Shown: one piece after another, positions 15,706-24,492 of the stretch | Layout: each line of letters begins with the position of its first letter | Numbering within the stretch: position 1 is the first letter of the stretch | The notes under the pieces: generated by a model | Databases searched by the model: none | The model's input: the letters and a program-made list of their open reading frames with translations, nothing else | Told to the model about the DNA's origin: nothing | Made by a program: the position numbers and the translations under genes | Source: CAYQVO01 sp964421085 | GTDB lineage: Bacteria > Bdellovibrionota_C > UBA2361 > CAYQVO01 | Length of the DNA stretch: 35,750 bases | Direction of reading: 5' to 3' | Assembly: GCA_964421085.1 (NCBI GenBank) | Contig: CAYQVO010000038.1 | Coordinates: 1-35,750, forward strand

Positions 15706-16530
15706 TTATGTACCTTTCTTCCTCTTCCCCTTCTTTGTGTGAGAAGGACCGCTTCCTTTTGCACCGAGCAGGAAATTCGGAAGATCCTGCGTCCTTAATT
15801 TACTAATCTGAGACGAGTCCAGTATCGATCTCCTGGCAGTCATCATCTGACCTGTCTCCATCCTTCCCGGGTCCCTCCCGAAGATGGAAAGAAAAAGTTG
15901 CCTTGTATAGAAGGACTGTCCCTCACGGCGGGCAGCTTCGTCCGACCACCCGGGCTGTTTGAATCCGGCCCAGTGAGATTTCTCTGCCGCTAATGCATCC
16001 CGGAGAATACTCTCCACGGCCCTCTTTTCGAGAACAGGTTTGGGCTTCTTTTCAACTACAGGTTTTGGAACTGCTGCTGAAGGGGGGACGATGGGCTTTG
16101 CCGGCTGAGTTAAAGATTGCTGCGGTGGTCTTCCCGGAGGCCGCTGTCTCTGTTGAGGCTGCGATGCTTTTGCAGGCTTTGGAGGTGGAGGACATACCGG
16201 ACGCTGCTGCACACGAGGTGTTGACGGATGGGCAGGTGCCTGAGGCGCTGCCGGTGCTGCGGCACTCTTCGCCGGCTGAGGAGTTTTTGTTGACCCCTCG
16301 TCAACACGAAAAACCCCGGGACGTGGAGGAAGCGCAGGGAGATCCGGACCGAGATCCAGATCGGCAAGATCATCTTCAATCCTTCCCCGGTCAGTGTCAC
16401 CTTTCTTTCCGGCAACTCCCGGTGCTTTCAAAGCCGCAAGCCCTGCACCTCTTTCAAGCCCTGCACCTCTTTCGGGACGCTTCACTACTGCAGCACCCCC
16501 GCCTGTGTGTCTCTGCGTCCTATAACACAT
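15706..16530 (-). CDS. Proline-rich protein, third gene of the duplicated-module operon, 274 aa
   Basis: Residues 1-75 are Gly/Ala/Lys-rich and include a duplicated ERGAGL element. Residues 85-165 are a Pro/Gln/Ala/Lys-rich, probably disordered linker. Residues 170-250 look folded and helical (AVESILRDALAAEKSHWAGF, SFYTRQLFLSIFGRDP), and the end is a Lys/Gly-rich basic tail. I recognise no family. The ATG at 16530 overlaps the end of the 427-residue gene by 11 bases and has GGGAGGGAGA five to six bases upstream, which decides the start against a longer 309-codon reading. The tight overlap implies co-translation with its neighbours. The linker could tether a partner, which is inference. Confidence 0.72.
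   Translation of the reverse strand: MCYRTQRHTGGGAAVVKRPERGAGLERGAGLAALKAPGVAGKKGDTDRGRIEDDLADLDLGPDLPALPPRPGVFRVDEGSTKTPQPAKSAAAPAAPQAPAHPSTPRVQQRPVCPPPPKPAKASQPQQRQRPPGRPPQQSLTQPAKPIVPPSAAVPKPVVEKKPKPVLEKRAVESILRDALAAEKSHWAGFKQPGWSDEAARREGQSFYTRQLFLSIFGRDPGRMETGQMMTARRSILDSSQISKLRTQDLPNFLLGAKGSGPSHTKKGKRKKGT
16438..16473. repeat. Exact 18-base tandem duplication in coding sequence
   Basis: AAGCCCTGCACCTCTTTC occurs twice in direct succession (16438-16455 and 16456-16473). In the minus-strand 274-residue protein it encodes a duplicated six-residue element (ERGAGL) and keeps the frame. The perfect identity suggests a recent slippage event. Confidence 0.93.
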
Positions 16531-17803
16531 AAGATCTCCCTCCCATTCTGAAAAGAAGCTCTTTCTGACGGTCATACCCGCTTCCGGCAAGCATCTTTCC
16601 CTGCACAATATTAACTTGATCCCGAAGCCAGTCAACTAATCTCCTGGTCTCGTACACTGCTCCCGAAGCCCTTTTCCCCTGCTTATATGCTGCATAATCG
16701 TTGAACCATGCGTTTACGCACGGACATATCGCGTCCCGGTAATGACTGATGCCGTCTTTCGCGTCGAATTTTTCACCTGGAACCAGTATCCAGCTTGCAT
16801 CGAGTACTGAAGCAATCCCGTAACGTCCCAGTATTTCTCTGAATCTTGCCCGGTATTCACCGGCGAGATGGGCAAACGGGGCAGCCGCAGGCGATTTCTG
16901 CCGGGCTTCATCCTGCACAAGGACGGTTCCAACAAGCTGATAAATATCGAAATCTTTCAAATCCCTTCTGCCAAGCATATCGGTGCGCCCCAGGGTCTCG
17001 GGCTCAAAAGGAAATGGGAGACGCCTCCCGCCTTTGTCGTACACCATTATCCTGAAGCCCGTGTAGCTGTCGTCTTTTGTGGCGAACGAGTCCTCTTTGT
17101 ATTTTGTTCCCTCCTTTGTGGCGAGAAGAACAGTCGCGCCAAGGTATGCGCATGATTCGGGCTTGAGCCTGCCTGGAAGACAGATCTGAATCTCGGGATA
17201 CACTTTGTCGAGAACCCTGTGGAAGTCAAGAAACCCGACCACCCACTCCATCTCTGCGCTGCTCGGCATTGGAGGGAGCACAAGTGTGTGATTGGAATGC
17301 TGCAGTCCGAAACAACCCCTCTCGTAAGAGAGTATTTTTTCCAGCCTTTTCAGCATCTCCTCGTCAACCGTATGAAGCACGTGTATTTTCGCGCCCAGAG
17401 GATAGAGGCCGAAGGTTTCCCTTCTTTTATCGGCAATCATCTTCTCTATCGCCGGCAGCTTCTGTTTAACTGCAGCAACAGCATCTTCCATTGCTTTATG
17501 GTATGGACTGAGGGGAACAATGGCCGTTGACGTTTCAGGCGCTGGTTCATCCTGTATGGCAGTTTCGACAGCAAACGACGGATCCTCAGGACCGCGCTGC
17601 GCGATGTCATTCCACATTTCGGTAATCTTCATCATGCCCCATGACGATATGACGAGCCGCGCTGACTGCCGTGCACTGTCGACAGCAGTATGAAGCTGCT
17701 GATTATCTCCGTAATCTTCAATAATGCTCTTTACGGCAGGAATGGCTGCTGCCTGGTATGCTCCGGGAAAAAGAGAGCCGACGTATGATGGTATCGGCCT
17801 CAT
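16520..17803 (-). CDS. C-module protein of the divergent duplicated system, 427 aa
   Basis: I do not recognise the family. The protein is soluble. Its conserved core begins at TFGLYPLGAK (130-139), then LQHS and TLVLPPMPS (167-180), TGFRIMVYDKGG (248-259), LPFPF (262-266) and GRTDMLGR (272-279). The same blocks in the same order appear in the C-terminal third of the 1185-residue protein on the plus strand (from its residue about 902), so the two are paralogous modules. The start overlaps the stop of the 852-residue gene by four bases (ATGA), and its own end overlaps the next gene by 11, indicating one operon. The first 100 residues are helical and match the linker region of the fused protein only loosely. 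Confidence 0.9.
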   Translation of the reverse strand: MRPIPSYVGSLFPGAYQAAAIPAVKSIIEDYGDNQQLHTAVDSARQSARLVISSWGMMKITEMWNDIAQRGPEDPSFAVETAIQDEPAPETSTAIVPLSPYHKAMEDAVAAVKQKLPAIEKMIADKRRETFGLYPLGAKIHVLHTVDEEMLKRLEKILSYERGCFGLQHSNHTLVLPPMPSSAEMEWVVGFLDFHRVLDKVYPEIQICLPGRLKPESCAYLGATVLLATKEGTKYKEDSFATKDDSYTGFRIMVYDKGGRRLPFPFEPETLGRTDMLGRRDLKDFDIYQLVGTVLVQDEARQKSPAAAPFAHLAGEYRARFREILGRYGIASVLDASWILVPGEKFDAKDGISHYRDAICPCVNAWFNDYAAYKQGKRASGAVYETRRLVDWLRDQVNIVQGKMLAGSGYDRQKELLFRMGGRSYVL

Positions 17804-20358
17804 GTTGACAAAGGAGAGGCCACCTGCCGCTTCCTGCAGCGTTTCACTGTCTTCAGCTGAATATTTCTGATAGAAACAAGCGCCTCAGTGATTGAACCGC
17901 CGGTGACCTCTGCGGACCAGAACCTATCAGCCGTGAGTTTGTTTGCTTCCTGCACGGCATCCGCAAGCACTTTGAGCTTCCGGGCTCCTGAACGAAGAGA
18001 TTCCCGCGGGGCCTCATTAAGGAAGTGAATCAGCTCCGGGACTGAGATGATGCCCAGAGCAGCGAGCTGCTTCAGACTGCCGCTTTCTCTTTCAAGAAGC
18101 TGAAAAAGCGGACGGGCAAATCCGGGTCTTTTAGCGGCATTTTCAACGAAAGAATCAAGTCCCTCTCCGAAGTCCACCTGTGCGCCTGGAAGAAGACCCG
18201 CTGTGGTCATCAGGGACATGACGCGTGATACGCCTTCAAGGCCGCGAAGGCGGGCGACCTGGATCCTGTTTTCCTTTCCCTGGAGTTCCTCGGTTGCGTG
18301 ATAAAGATCCTGCACGAGACATTCGTCGTCTTTCCCGGGATTTTCATCGCGCACCTTCTGACGCTGCGCCTCTTTTTCCGCCTCGAATTCAAAAGTGATT
18401 TCCTGCAGTGTCTGCTGAACCCTTTCGAACGGTATAAGGCCGAGAATGGAAGCATCAAGCAGTGAGGAAAGAAGCGCCCACCTGTCCACCCTGATCTGCG
18501 CATTTCTTTTCGCAAGACTGTGATCGGCGAAGGGCGACCAGATGTCGATAAGGTCAATTCTCGGTTCAGGGATGTAATAAAACTTCTGGATAAGCCGCAG
18601 AAAACCCGGCGGCGGCCGCATTGGGTCGGGCATTTTGTTTGCGCAGAACGTCCAGTAAACGGGGGCAATATCCCTTCCGCCCTCTCCGCATTCGTCAAAA
18701 AGCTGCTGGTCGAATTCAAGCCAGCCCATGATTGCATTCTGCGCAGTTATTTCGTTTCGCACCGGGGGAAGAGCCAGCACGTCAAGTGGGACATGTTCTG
18801 TAAGGAGAGGAGTATCAGACGGGGGTATGTTCAGGGGCAGAGGGAGCTTCGCCCGTTCAGGAAGGGACAGAGTCTCGAGTCGCCCGCCAAGAAGCCGGAG
18901 ATGATGTGGTCGGACAGTCATTTCATCTGCTTTCGCATCCTCGCCGAGATGTGTCCAAAGGAATGCTGGAAGACCGGGAGTGGAAATTACTGTCTCTGTT
19001 CCTTCGAGAGCTCCCATTGCCGGACTCGATGGCGCAACTCTGATTGCTGTAGCGGCAAACCGTGCAAGAGCCTCCGGTCTCTGATCCGGCGCCGTGTCTT
19101 TGAGGAGTTCGACGGCAAATTCGATAACGCTCTCTGCTCTCGGGAGATTTCCTATTCCATAACTTGACGCAACACTGGAGGTGAATTTAAGGACATCTTC
19201 TTCGCTTGTTCCTTCAAATGCGCGAAGCTTTCTGCCGGCTCTGTAATACACACTTCGTGCATACATGTATGCAAACCCTGAAAGCTCTGCGAGCCGTTCC
19301 TCCCGGCGAAGTGTTGCGGCGCTTATATTCGATGTTCCCCCTCTCGAAGGACGAAGGCGGAAGTCTTCTTTGAACCACCAGGGCTTTTCTTCGCCGCCGT
19401 AAATCCCGGCCGTCAGCCGTGCAGAATGAAGTACTGCTTCCGTTGTATCGATCCCTCGTCTCACAAGGTCCTGCACAAGCTCGGATACGCGATCGATTAC
19501 AAGACCGTTTTCAAGAGCTATGGGAAGTTTTTCGAGGAATCCTTTGAAATCAGGATGCTCGAGTGTCTCAAGGGAGAAAAGCGCTTCATTTTCGAGGACA
19601 AATACTGCAGCTTCCGGGAGAGCTGATGGATCGCAAAGCGCCGTGAGGCGGCTGAAAAGATGCTTCCCACTTTCAGAGAGAGTGTATTTTCGTTCAGGAA
19701 TGAGGGCTTCAGGCATCGGGTTGCACACAAGTTCCGCCATGAAACGGTAGCTGTGCTCGATCTGGCCTGGCGAGTAGTCTCTTCCGCACATTTCAGAGCC
19801 ATGCCCGTGGGCATACTGAAGGCGCATTGTTATCCATTCAACTGGAGTCGGCGCCTTTCTGCCCATGACATGAGGCGCTACAAGCTCATTGTAGAAGTCA
19901 GGCTTCGGATGATCGCAGGACCAGTGCTTCGAGGGCACGAATCCCAGATAATAAATGCCCTCGGCAACTTTTCTTTCCGAAGGTTTTGGATACCTTCTCA
20001 GACCCGGATTGATAGTTATTGACCCGTCAGCGCTCTCTTCAATTGACGCCGCGCGCCGGAGATTGTCATGATCCAGCGAATCAAGATAACCTCTGAGAAA
20101 ACGCGGGTCATCGTAATCGAGGCCGTGCATCCATCGGCTGCTTTCATACGTGTGGAAATAATCTTCTTCGTTCAGACGGCATTTGGGGACGTAGACCCAC
20201 GCAGCATTGCCGCAGTGCGGAATGTGATACAGGCCTTTCTCGACAGGGACGTCTCGAGAGCGAATCCGGCAGTCCACGGGATCAGGAGCAAAATAGTCTT
20301 CTTCCCGACGCTTTTCTTCACTTGCTTTCACAAGGTTTTCAAATGCAATAGGGGGCAT
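17800..20358 (-). CDS. N-module protein of the divergent duplicated system, 852 aa
   Basis: This is a large soluble protein of a family I do not recognise. Conserved blocks shared with the plus-strand 1185-residue protein include VAEGIYYLGF against IAEALYIFGL, IPERKYTLSESGKHL against IHTREYTLTDRGREL, EKLP-ALENGL, WWFKED (327-332, against 334-339 in the partner), SYGIGNLPRA against YFGIGNMRRA, and an MPDP motif at 576 (553 in the partner). The C-terminal quarter is helical with a charged coiled-coil-like stretch (FEFEAEKEAQRQKVRDE). The ATG at 20358 has AGGA about nine bases upstream; a longer reading to 20421 would run through the promoter. It is the first gene of the 852-427-274 operon. Confidence 0.9.
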   Translation of the reverse strand: MPPIAFENLVKASEEKRREEDYFAPDPVDCRIRSRDVPVEKGLYHIPHCGNAAWVYVPKCRLNEEDYFHTYESSRWMHGLDYDDPRFLRGYLDSLDHDNLRRAASIEESADGSITINPGLRRYPKPSERKVAEGIYYLGFVPSKHWSCDHPKPDFYNELVAPHVMGRKAPTPVEWITMRLQYAHGHGSEMCGRDYSPGQIEHSYRFMAELVCNPMPEALIPERKYTLSESGKHLFSRLTALCDPSALPEAAVFVLENEALFSLETLEHPDFKGFLEKLPIALENGLVIDRVSELVQDLVRRGIDTTEAVLHSARLTAGIYGGEEKPWWFKEDFRLRPSRGGTSNISAATLRREERLAELSGFAYMYARSVYYRAGRKLRAFEGTSEEDVLKFTSSVASSYGIGNLPRAESVIEFAVELLKDTAPDQRPEALARFAATAIRVAPSSPAMGALEGTETVISTPGLPAFLWTHLGEDAKADEMTVRPHHLRLLGGRLETLSLPERAKLPLPLNIPPSDTPLLTEHVPLDVLALPPVRNEITAQNAIMGWLEFDQQLFDECGEGGRDIAPVYWTFCANKMPDPMRPPPGFLRLIQKFYYIPEPRIDLIDIWSPFADHSLAKRNAQIRVDRWALLSSLLDASILGLIPFERVQQTLQEITFEFEAEKEAQRQKVRDENPGKDDECLVQDLYHATEELQGKENRIQVARLRGLEGVSRVMSLMTTAGLLPGAQVDFGEGLDSFVENAAKRPGFARPLFQLLERESGSLKQLAALGIISVPELIHFLNEAPRESLRSGARKLKVLADAVQEANKLTADRFWSAEVTGGSITEALVSIRNIQLKTVKRCRKRQVASPLST

Positions 20359-20387
20359 GCGGTTTCTTCCTGAACAACAGGAGGTAC

Positions 20388-20415
20388 ATTTTAACACCCG
20401 AACGACGCTAAGCAA
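20388..20415 (-). promoter_or_regulatory. Putative leftward promoter of the 852-427-274 operon
   Basis: On the minus strand TTGCTT (20415-20410), a 16-base spacer and TAAAAT (20393-20388) lie 30 bases before the ATG at 20358. The -35 and spacing are the same as in the promoter at 1864-1891. Confidence 0.42.
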
Positions 20416-20446
20416 TATCACCGTAAATGAAGCCTTTTGCGGTCAT

Positions 20447-20475
20447 TTGAGTAGCAGAGCTCCCGGTCCTACAAT
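20447..20475 (+). promoter_or_regulatory. Putative rightward promoter of the 1185-residue gene
   Basis: TTGAGT (20447-20452), a 17-base spacer and TACAAT (20470-20475) form a good sigma-70 pattern. The -10 overlaps the first candidate ATG (20474). If it is used, transcription would begin near 20482 and translation at the ATG at 20486 would be almost leaderless. Confidence 0.4.
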
Positions 20476-23400
20476 GGTATTCGTCATGGTGTGGTACGAA
20501 GAAGATATTCAAGATCCGCAAGGCATCGACGAAAAGGACGAACCCGAGCCCGAAGAACTGCTGGACTTCGATTATTCTGCATTGTCGGCAGAACTTCCCT
20601 TCCGCCATGTTGCTGATGCCGCTGTCACAGAGCAGGAAGCCAGGGCCGGTGCGGGACAGCGGTACTTTCGGAATGAGATCAGTCTGCCCGGAATAAATCC
20701 AAAGGATGAACAGGCCTACTTCGACTTCAAGAGGCGGGAGCATCCGAGTCTTGTCGCTCATTTTCTGGAAACACTCGACAGAACCGGAGGAGACCCGGAA
20801 GGAAAGTGTGAAATTGATGGCGGCACAGTCCGCGTGACTCCAGGGCATCGGAAGCATCTTCCGTTGACACGGGCTAAAATCGCTGAAGCTCTTTATATCT
20901 TTGGGCTGGGGGATTTCCACTATCATGCGGAGAAGCCCACACCGGAATTCTGTGCAGAGTATATCGCGCCTCTGCTTCCTGATACCCGGCACCAGTTCCC
21001 AAAGGCATGGGCAGGGAAGGTCATCAGGCTCTTCCGGGAAGGAGCAAAAAAGCTCGGCAGAAAAAAATCACATCTCGAGGTTGTCCCTGCGCAAGCAGTG
21101 GTTCAGACGGCTGCCCTTGCATGTAATGCTCTCCCTGAAGATTTGATTCATACCCGCGAATATACACTTACCGACAGGGGCAGAGAGCTTATTGAATGTG
21201 CGCAGGCCGGCTATCGGGCCGGGGGTTCTTTCCCGGCGGAAGGAGTGATGTTCCTGCTTGAAAATGAGGGGTCTCTCGATCCGCGGTTCGTGTCCGGGAA
21301 ACCAGTGCGGATGTTTTTCGAGAAACTGCCGCGATTGCTTGAAAACGGCCTCAATATCAATCGCGTTACCGCTCTTATTTCGCATCTCAGAGAAAACGGA
21401 TTTTCCGCAAAAGAAAGTGCGGAACATGCTGCCATTCTGGCGCGGAGAATATATTCGGGACAGGAAAAGGGATGGTGGTTCAAGGAGGACCTGGATCTGC
21501 GGCCCCTTGCGGGGAAGAAAACCACTTCGGAGGATCTTCTGCTCGAAAGAGAAATAGCGGAACATTCAGGCTTCAATTTCCAATATATGAGGCTGATATA
21601 CCGGCGGGGCGGAGAGAAGCTCAGCTCAATTGAAGGCATCACCAGGAAGAGAGCGCTCTGCTTTACTGCAAAAGCAACGAAGTATTTCGGAATTGGAAAC
21701 ATGAGGCGCGCATGCAATGCCGCCGCTTTTGCATGTGATGTGATCAGTGAGGTTCCGCCGGAGGAGCGCTCTGCCCTTCTTGATCGTCTCGAAAAATGTT
21801 TCTTTGACTGGAGGGATCTGCGGATCGATGTGGTCGAGGATCGAAGAGAAGATCATCATCTGGTCGCAATCCGGGGCTTCAATGAATTTATGAACTGTGT
21901 GCTTTCCCAGACGCCTGGAATGAAGCGGGCTATGGGAGACGAGAGTTATATCGACTTTCGAAGGCTCAATGATCTCGAAGCAGCGCTCAACAACAGGCGT
22001 GTGCTCGCGTCAGGCGGGAAACAGCCGCCAAGGATTCATGCGCTTCTTGGGTGGCTTTATTACATCGAGAACGCTCCGAAATGCTGGACTTATGATGACG
22101 AAGCATACTGGCGAAACGTTGCAGCATTCATGCCCGACCCGTTCAATCCGCCGGAGCATTTCATCTGGTCGACATCGGAGTTCAAGCCGCACGGGGAATT
22201 TTCGCTCGGACGGCGTGAGGGAGAGAGCGAGCTTGGTTGCTTTCTCGATCTTGCATCCAGGGGGTTTGTCGATCTGGAGGCGGTCCAGAGAGTCATTTAC
22301 TGGGTGAGTTCTCCTGAGGACAGCGAAGAACACATCCGCGCGCTGAATCATCCTTCGTATCCGCACAGCACAGAAACATACTCCTGGTCCTGTCTGTCGT
22401 CCGGGTACAGGGATGAAGACCGTCGCAGACAGACACACTTCTGGCCAAATCAGCGGTTTTACGCAGTGAGAGAGGTAGTTAAGGCGATAGCAGAGCGTTA
22501 TCCATCCGGCGCTGTGCCTTCAATCGATCCGGAATTTCTGCTGGAGTTTCTCGATATAGTCTGTGAAGTGTATATCCCGAACAGTCGAGAACATGGAAGA
22601 CAGCTTGCCTGTAACGTGATGTTTGAGTCCCTGGCAGGCGTCAACATGGATCAGTCGCTGCTTGAGCGTTCCACTGCACTATCCAGAATTTTCCTGGAAA
22701 CAGAATACGATCTCGCGCAGGAACCGAAGCAGTCCTTTGCAGAAATTGTCAGAAGCTATGAAAGAGCTGTCGGGCAGATCATGGCCGCTGACAAAGACAG
22801 TCTGCTGGATCATGACGAGGTTCGGAGAGCGCTCTGGGAGCCCAGGTTCGAAGATATTCACCTGCTGCTGCAGCGTCGTCTCACGCCTGGCAGCGCTGAC
22901 ACGACACAATACTCACCGGTCGAACGCGCCAACGCAATGGTGCTTTCGTCAGCATCTGCTGTCAGCCTTTCCGCATATGCGTATCACATAATCCCGCAGC
23001 TTCCGCCAATAGCCGCATCTGCCCGAGACAACCGCGGATCGCGGGCGCCTGTTTCGGGCAGCATTCCGCCGCCCGGGTCGATATCGGTCGGTATGGGCGA
23101 GTATCTCGATTTTCTGTCAGCAGGCGACCATTTCAAACAGCAGCTGCGGAGCGTGGTTGTGCGGGCAAGAACAGATACTTTCGGCCTGCTTCCTGTCGGC
23201 GCAAAGTATCACGTCATGAGTCCCATCGATCCCGCGCACGTAGAGGCCGTGAGAGAACTCATGTCCATCGGCAATACCAGCTTTCATCTTCAGCATTCTG
23301 ATACAACCCTCGTGCTGCCGCCCGTTCCAAGCTGGCACGAGATGATGTATTTGACAGGCCTGCTTGAGTACTTTGGCGTCATTACATCTGAACATCCCGA

Positions 23401-24031
23401 ACTTCAGGTCTGCATCGAAGGCAGACTTTCGCCTGAACTGTGCCCTTTTCTTGGAGCGAGTGTCATGCTTGCGTCCGAGCGAATGCCTCAGCTTACGTCC
23501 GATACGTTCGTCACTACTCATAATGAAGAGACGGGCTTCAGGATGATGGCTTATGACGCGGGAGGACAGAGCCTTCCTTTCCCGTTCGGGCTGGACCTTG
23601 GGGAAAAGAGTTTCAGATCGGGACGAACTGATATCCTGGGAAGGAGCGCAGTAAGCGACGTTAAAAAATATCAGCTTCTGGGCACTGTGCTCATGAGATT
23701 TCATGAGGGGAAAAACGGACCCTTCGCTGTTCTTGCGGAGCCATTCTGCCGGGCTCTGTATTCGCTTCTCAGCGAGCCTCAGTACGGACTCGAGAGTGTG
23801 CTTACAACGAGCTGGATAAAGGTGAACAGGCAGGACGAGGAGTATGAGGCTGCAAAGAAGCATTATTACGAAGCGGTACTGCCCTGCATGAATGCTTACC
23901 GCGGCACTGATATCGTCGATCGTGTCAGGGCTCTTTTTGCCTGGCTGGAAAGCGAGGTCCACGCGCGGCAGCAGGAAATGCTGGCTTCGCCGGAATATGA
24001 GAAGGAGCGGGAGGTCTTGTTTTCGTTTTGA
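20474..24031 (+). CDS. Fused N-module plus C-module protein, 1185 aa
   Basis: This protein is the single-chain counterpart of the two minus-strand genes. Residues about 60-760 match the 852-residue protein block by block (CNALPEDLI, EKLPRLLENGL, WWFKED at 334-339, MPDP at 553). Residues from about 885 match the 427-residue protein (TFGLLPVGAK at 902, LQHS, TLVLPPVPS, TGFRMMAYDAGG, LPFPF, GRTDILGR). Residues 1-35 are Asp/Glu-rich. It has no signal peptide or membrane helix, and I recognise no catalytic motif. The frame is open back to 20357, but those 39 codons do not look coding and would cross the divergent promoter. ATGs at 20474 and 20486 are the candidates, and neither has a Shine-Dalgarno. 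Nothing on the same strand follows closely. Confidence 0.9.
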   Translation: MVFVMVWYEEDIQDPQGIDEKDEPEPEELLDFDYSALSAELPFRHVADAAVTEQEARAGAGQRYFRNEISLPGINPKDEQAYFDFKRREHPSLVAHFLETLDRTGGDPEGKCEIDGGTVRVTPGHRKHLPLTRAKIAEALYIFGLGDFHYHAEKPTPEFCAEYIAPLLPDTRHQFPKAWAGKVIRLFREGAKKLGRKKSHLEVVPAQAVVQTAALACNALPEDLIHTREYTLTDRGRELIECAQAGYRAGGSFPAEGVMFLLENEGSLDPRFVSGKPVRMFFEKLPRLLENGLNINRVTALISHLRENGFSAKESAEHAAILARRIYSGQEKGWWFKEDLDLRPLAGKKTTSEDLLLEREIAEHSGFNFQYMRLIYRRGGEKLSSIEGITRKRALCFTAKATKYFGIGNMRRACNAAAFACDVISEVPPEERSALLDRLEKCFFDWRDLRIDVVEDRREDHHLVAIRGFNEFMNCVLSQTPGMKRAMGDESYIDFRRLNDLEAALNNRRVLASGGKQPPRIHALLGWLYYIENAPKCWTYDDEAYWRNVAAFMPDPFNPPEHFIWSTSEFKPHGEFSLGRREGESELGCFLDLASRGFVDLEAVQRVIYWVSSPEDSEEHIRALNHPSYPHSTETYSWSCLSSGYRDEDRRRQTHFWPNQRFYAVREVVKAIAERYPSGAVPSIDPEFLLEFLDIVCEVYIPNSREHGRQLACNVMFESLAGVNMDQSLLERSTALSRIFLETEYDLAQEPKQSFAEIVRSYERAVGQIMAADKDSLLDHDEVRRALWEPRFEDIHLLLQRRLTPGSADTTQYSPVERANAMVLSSASAVSLSAYAYHIIPQLPPIAASARDNRGSRAPVSGSIPPPGSISVGMGEYLDFLSAGDHFKQQLRSVVVRARTDTFGLLPVGAKYHVMSPIDPAHVEAVRELMSIGNTSFHLQHSDTTLVLPPVPSWHEMMYLTGLLEYFGVITSEHPELQVCIEGRLSPELCPFLGASVMLASERMPQLTSDTFVTTHNEETGFRMMAYDAGGQSLPFPFGLDLGEKSFRSGRTDILGRSAVSDVKKYQLLGTVLMRFHEGKNGPFAVLAEPFCRALYSLLSEPQYGLESVLTTSWIKVNRQDEEYEAAKKHYYEAVLPCMNAYRGTDIVDRVRALFAWLESEVHARQQEMLASPEYEKEREVLFSF

Positions 24032-24116
24032 ATCGCGAACGAGGTGAGACAGGAGGTCCTTCCGCACCTGCTGTACCTTCCGAGGCGAGTGAAGCGAAGG
24101 ACTGAGGGGCGAATCT

Positions 24117-24492
24117 TCAACTTCGCGGTTGTTTTCTAAAGACTCTCTTTATCCTCTCGAGAGCCCAGTCAAGTTCCTTCTCCTCTGCTGTCAAAGGCGG
24201 CGTCCCCGGACTTCTTTAATCCTGGAGTTCCTTTTTTCGCACGTTCATGCGGCTTCTCTTCTTCGATAATCTCTACAGCTTCTTTCGCGACAGCGCATGC
24301 AGGAGAATTCCCGCCGAAAGTACTGCCGTGTGATCCCGAATCGAAAAGACCGAGAATGTCTCTGTTCGCGAACACAGCTGACAGGGGAGAGATTCCTCCA
24401 CCTGTAGATTTGCCGATGATATAAATATCAGGAACTACCTTTTCGTCGTCGCATGCAAAGATATCCCCTGTCCGGCAGAGACCTGTCTGAAT
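24117..24492 (-). pseudogene. Class III aminotransferase (ornithine/acetylornithine type), decayed
   Basis: The minus strand reads IQTGLCRTGDIFACDDE, then IIGKSTGGGISPLSAVFANR with the expected PLP-binding Lys, then GSHGSTFGGNSPACAVAKEA and a Glu-rich helix. These are the hallmark blocks of ornithine and acetylornithine aminotransferases. Shortly after (PHERAKKG) the frame breaks, and the other frame gives PPLTAEEKELDWALERIKRV followed by the stop, which is the very C-terminus of the same family. About 80-100 residues between them and everything N-terminal of IQTG are missing. It is a dead gene with an internal deletion. Confidence 0.78.

Noticed and set aside
18210..22991. Numerous 70-215-codon ORFs inside the two large divergent genes
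   Set aside because: Frame shadows of the 852- and 1185-residue proteins, without independent motifs.
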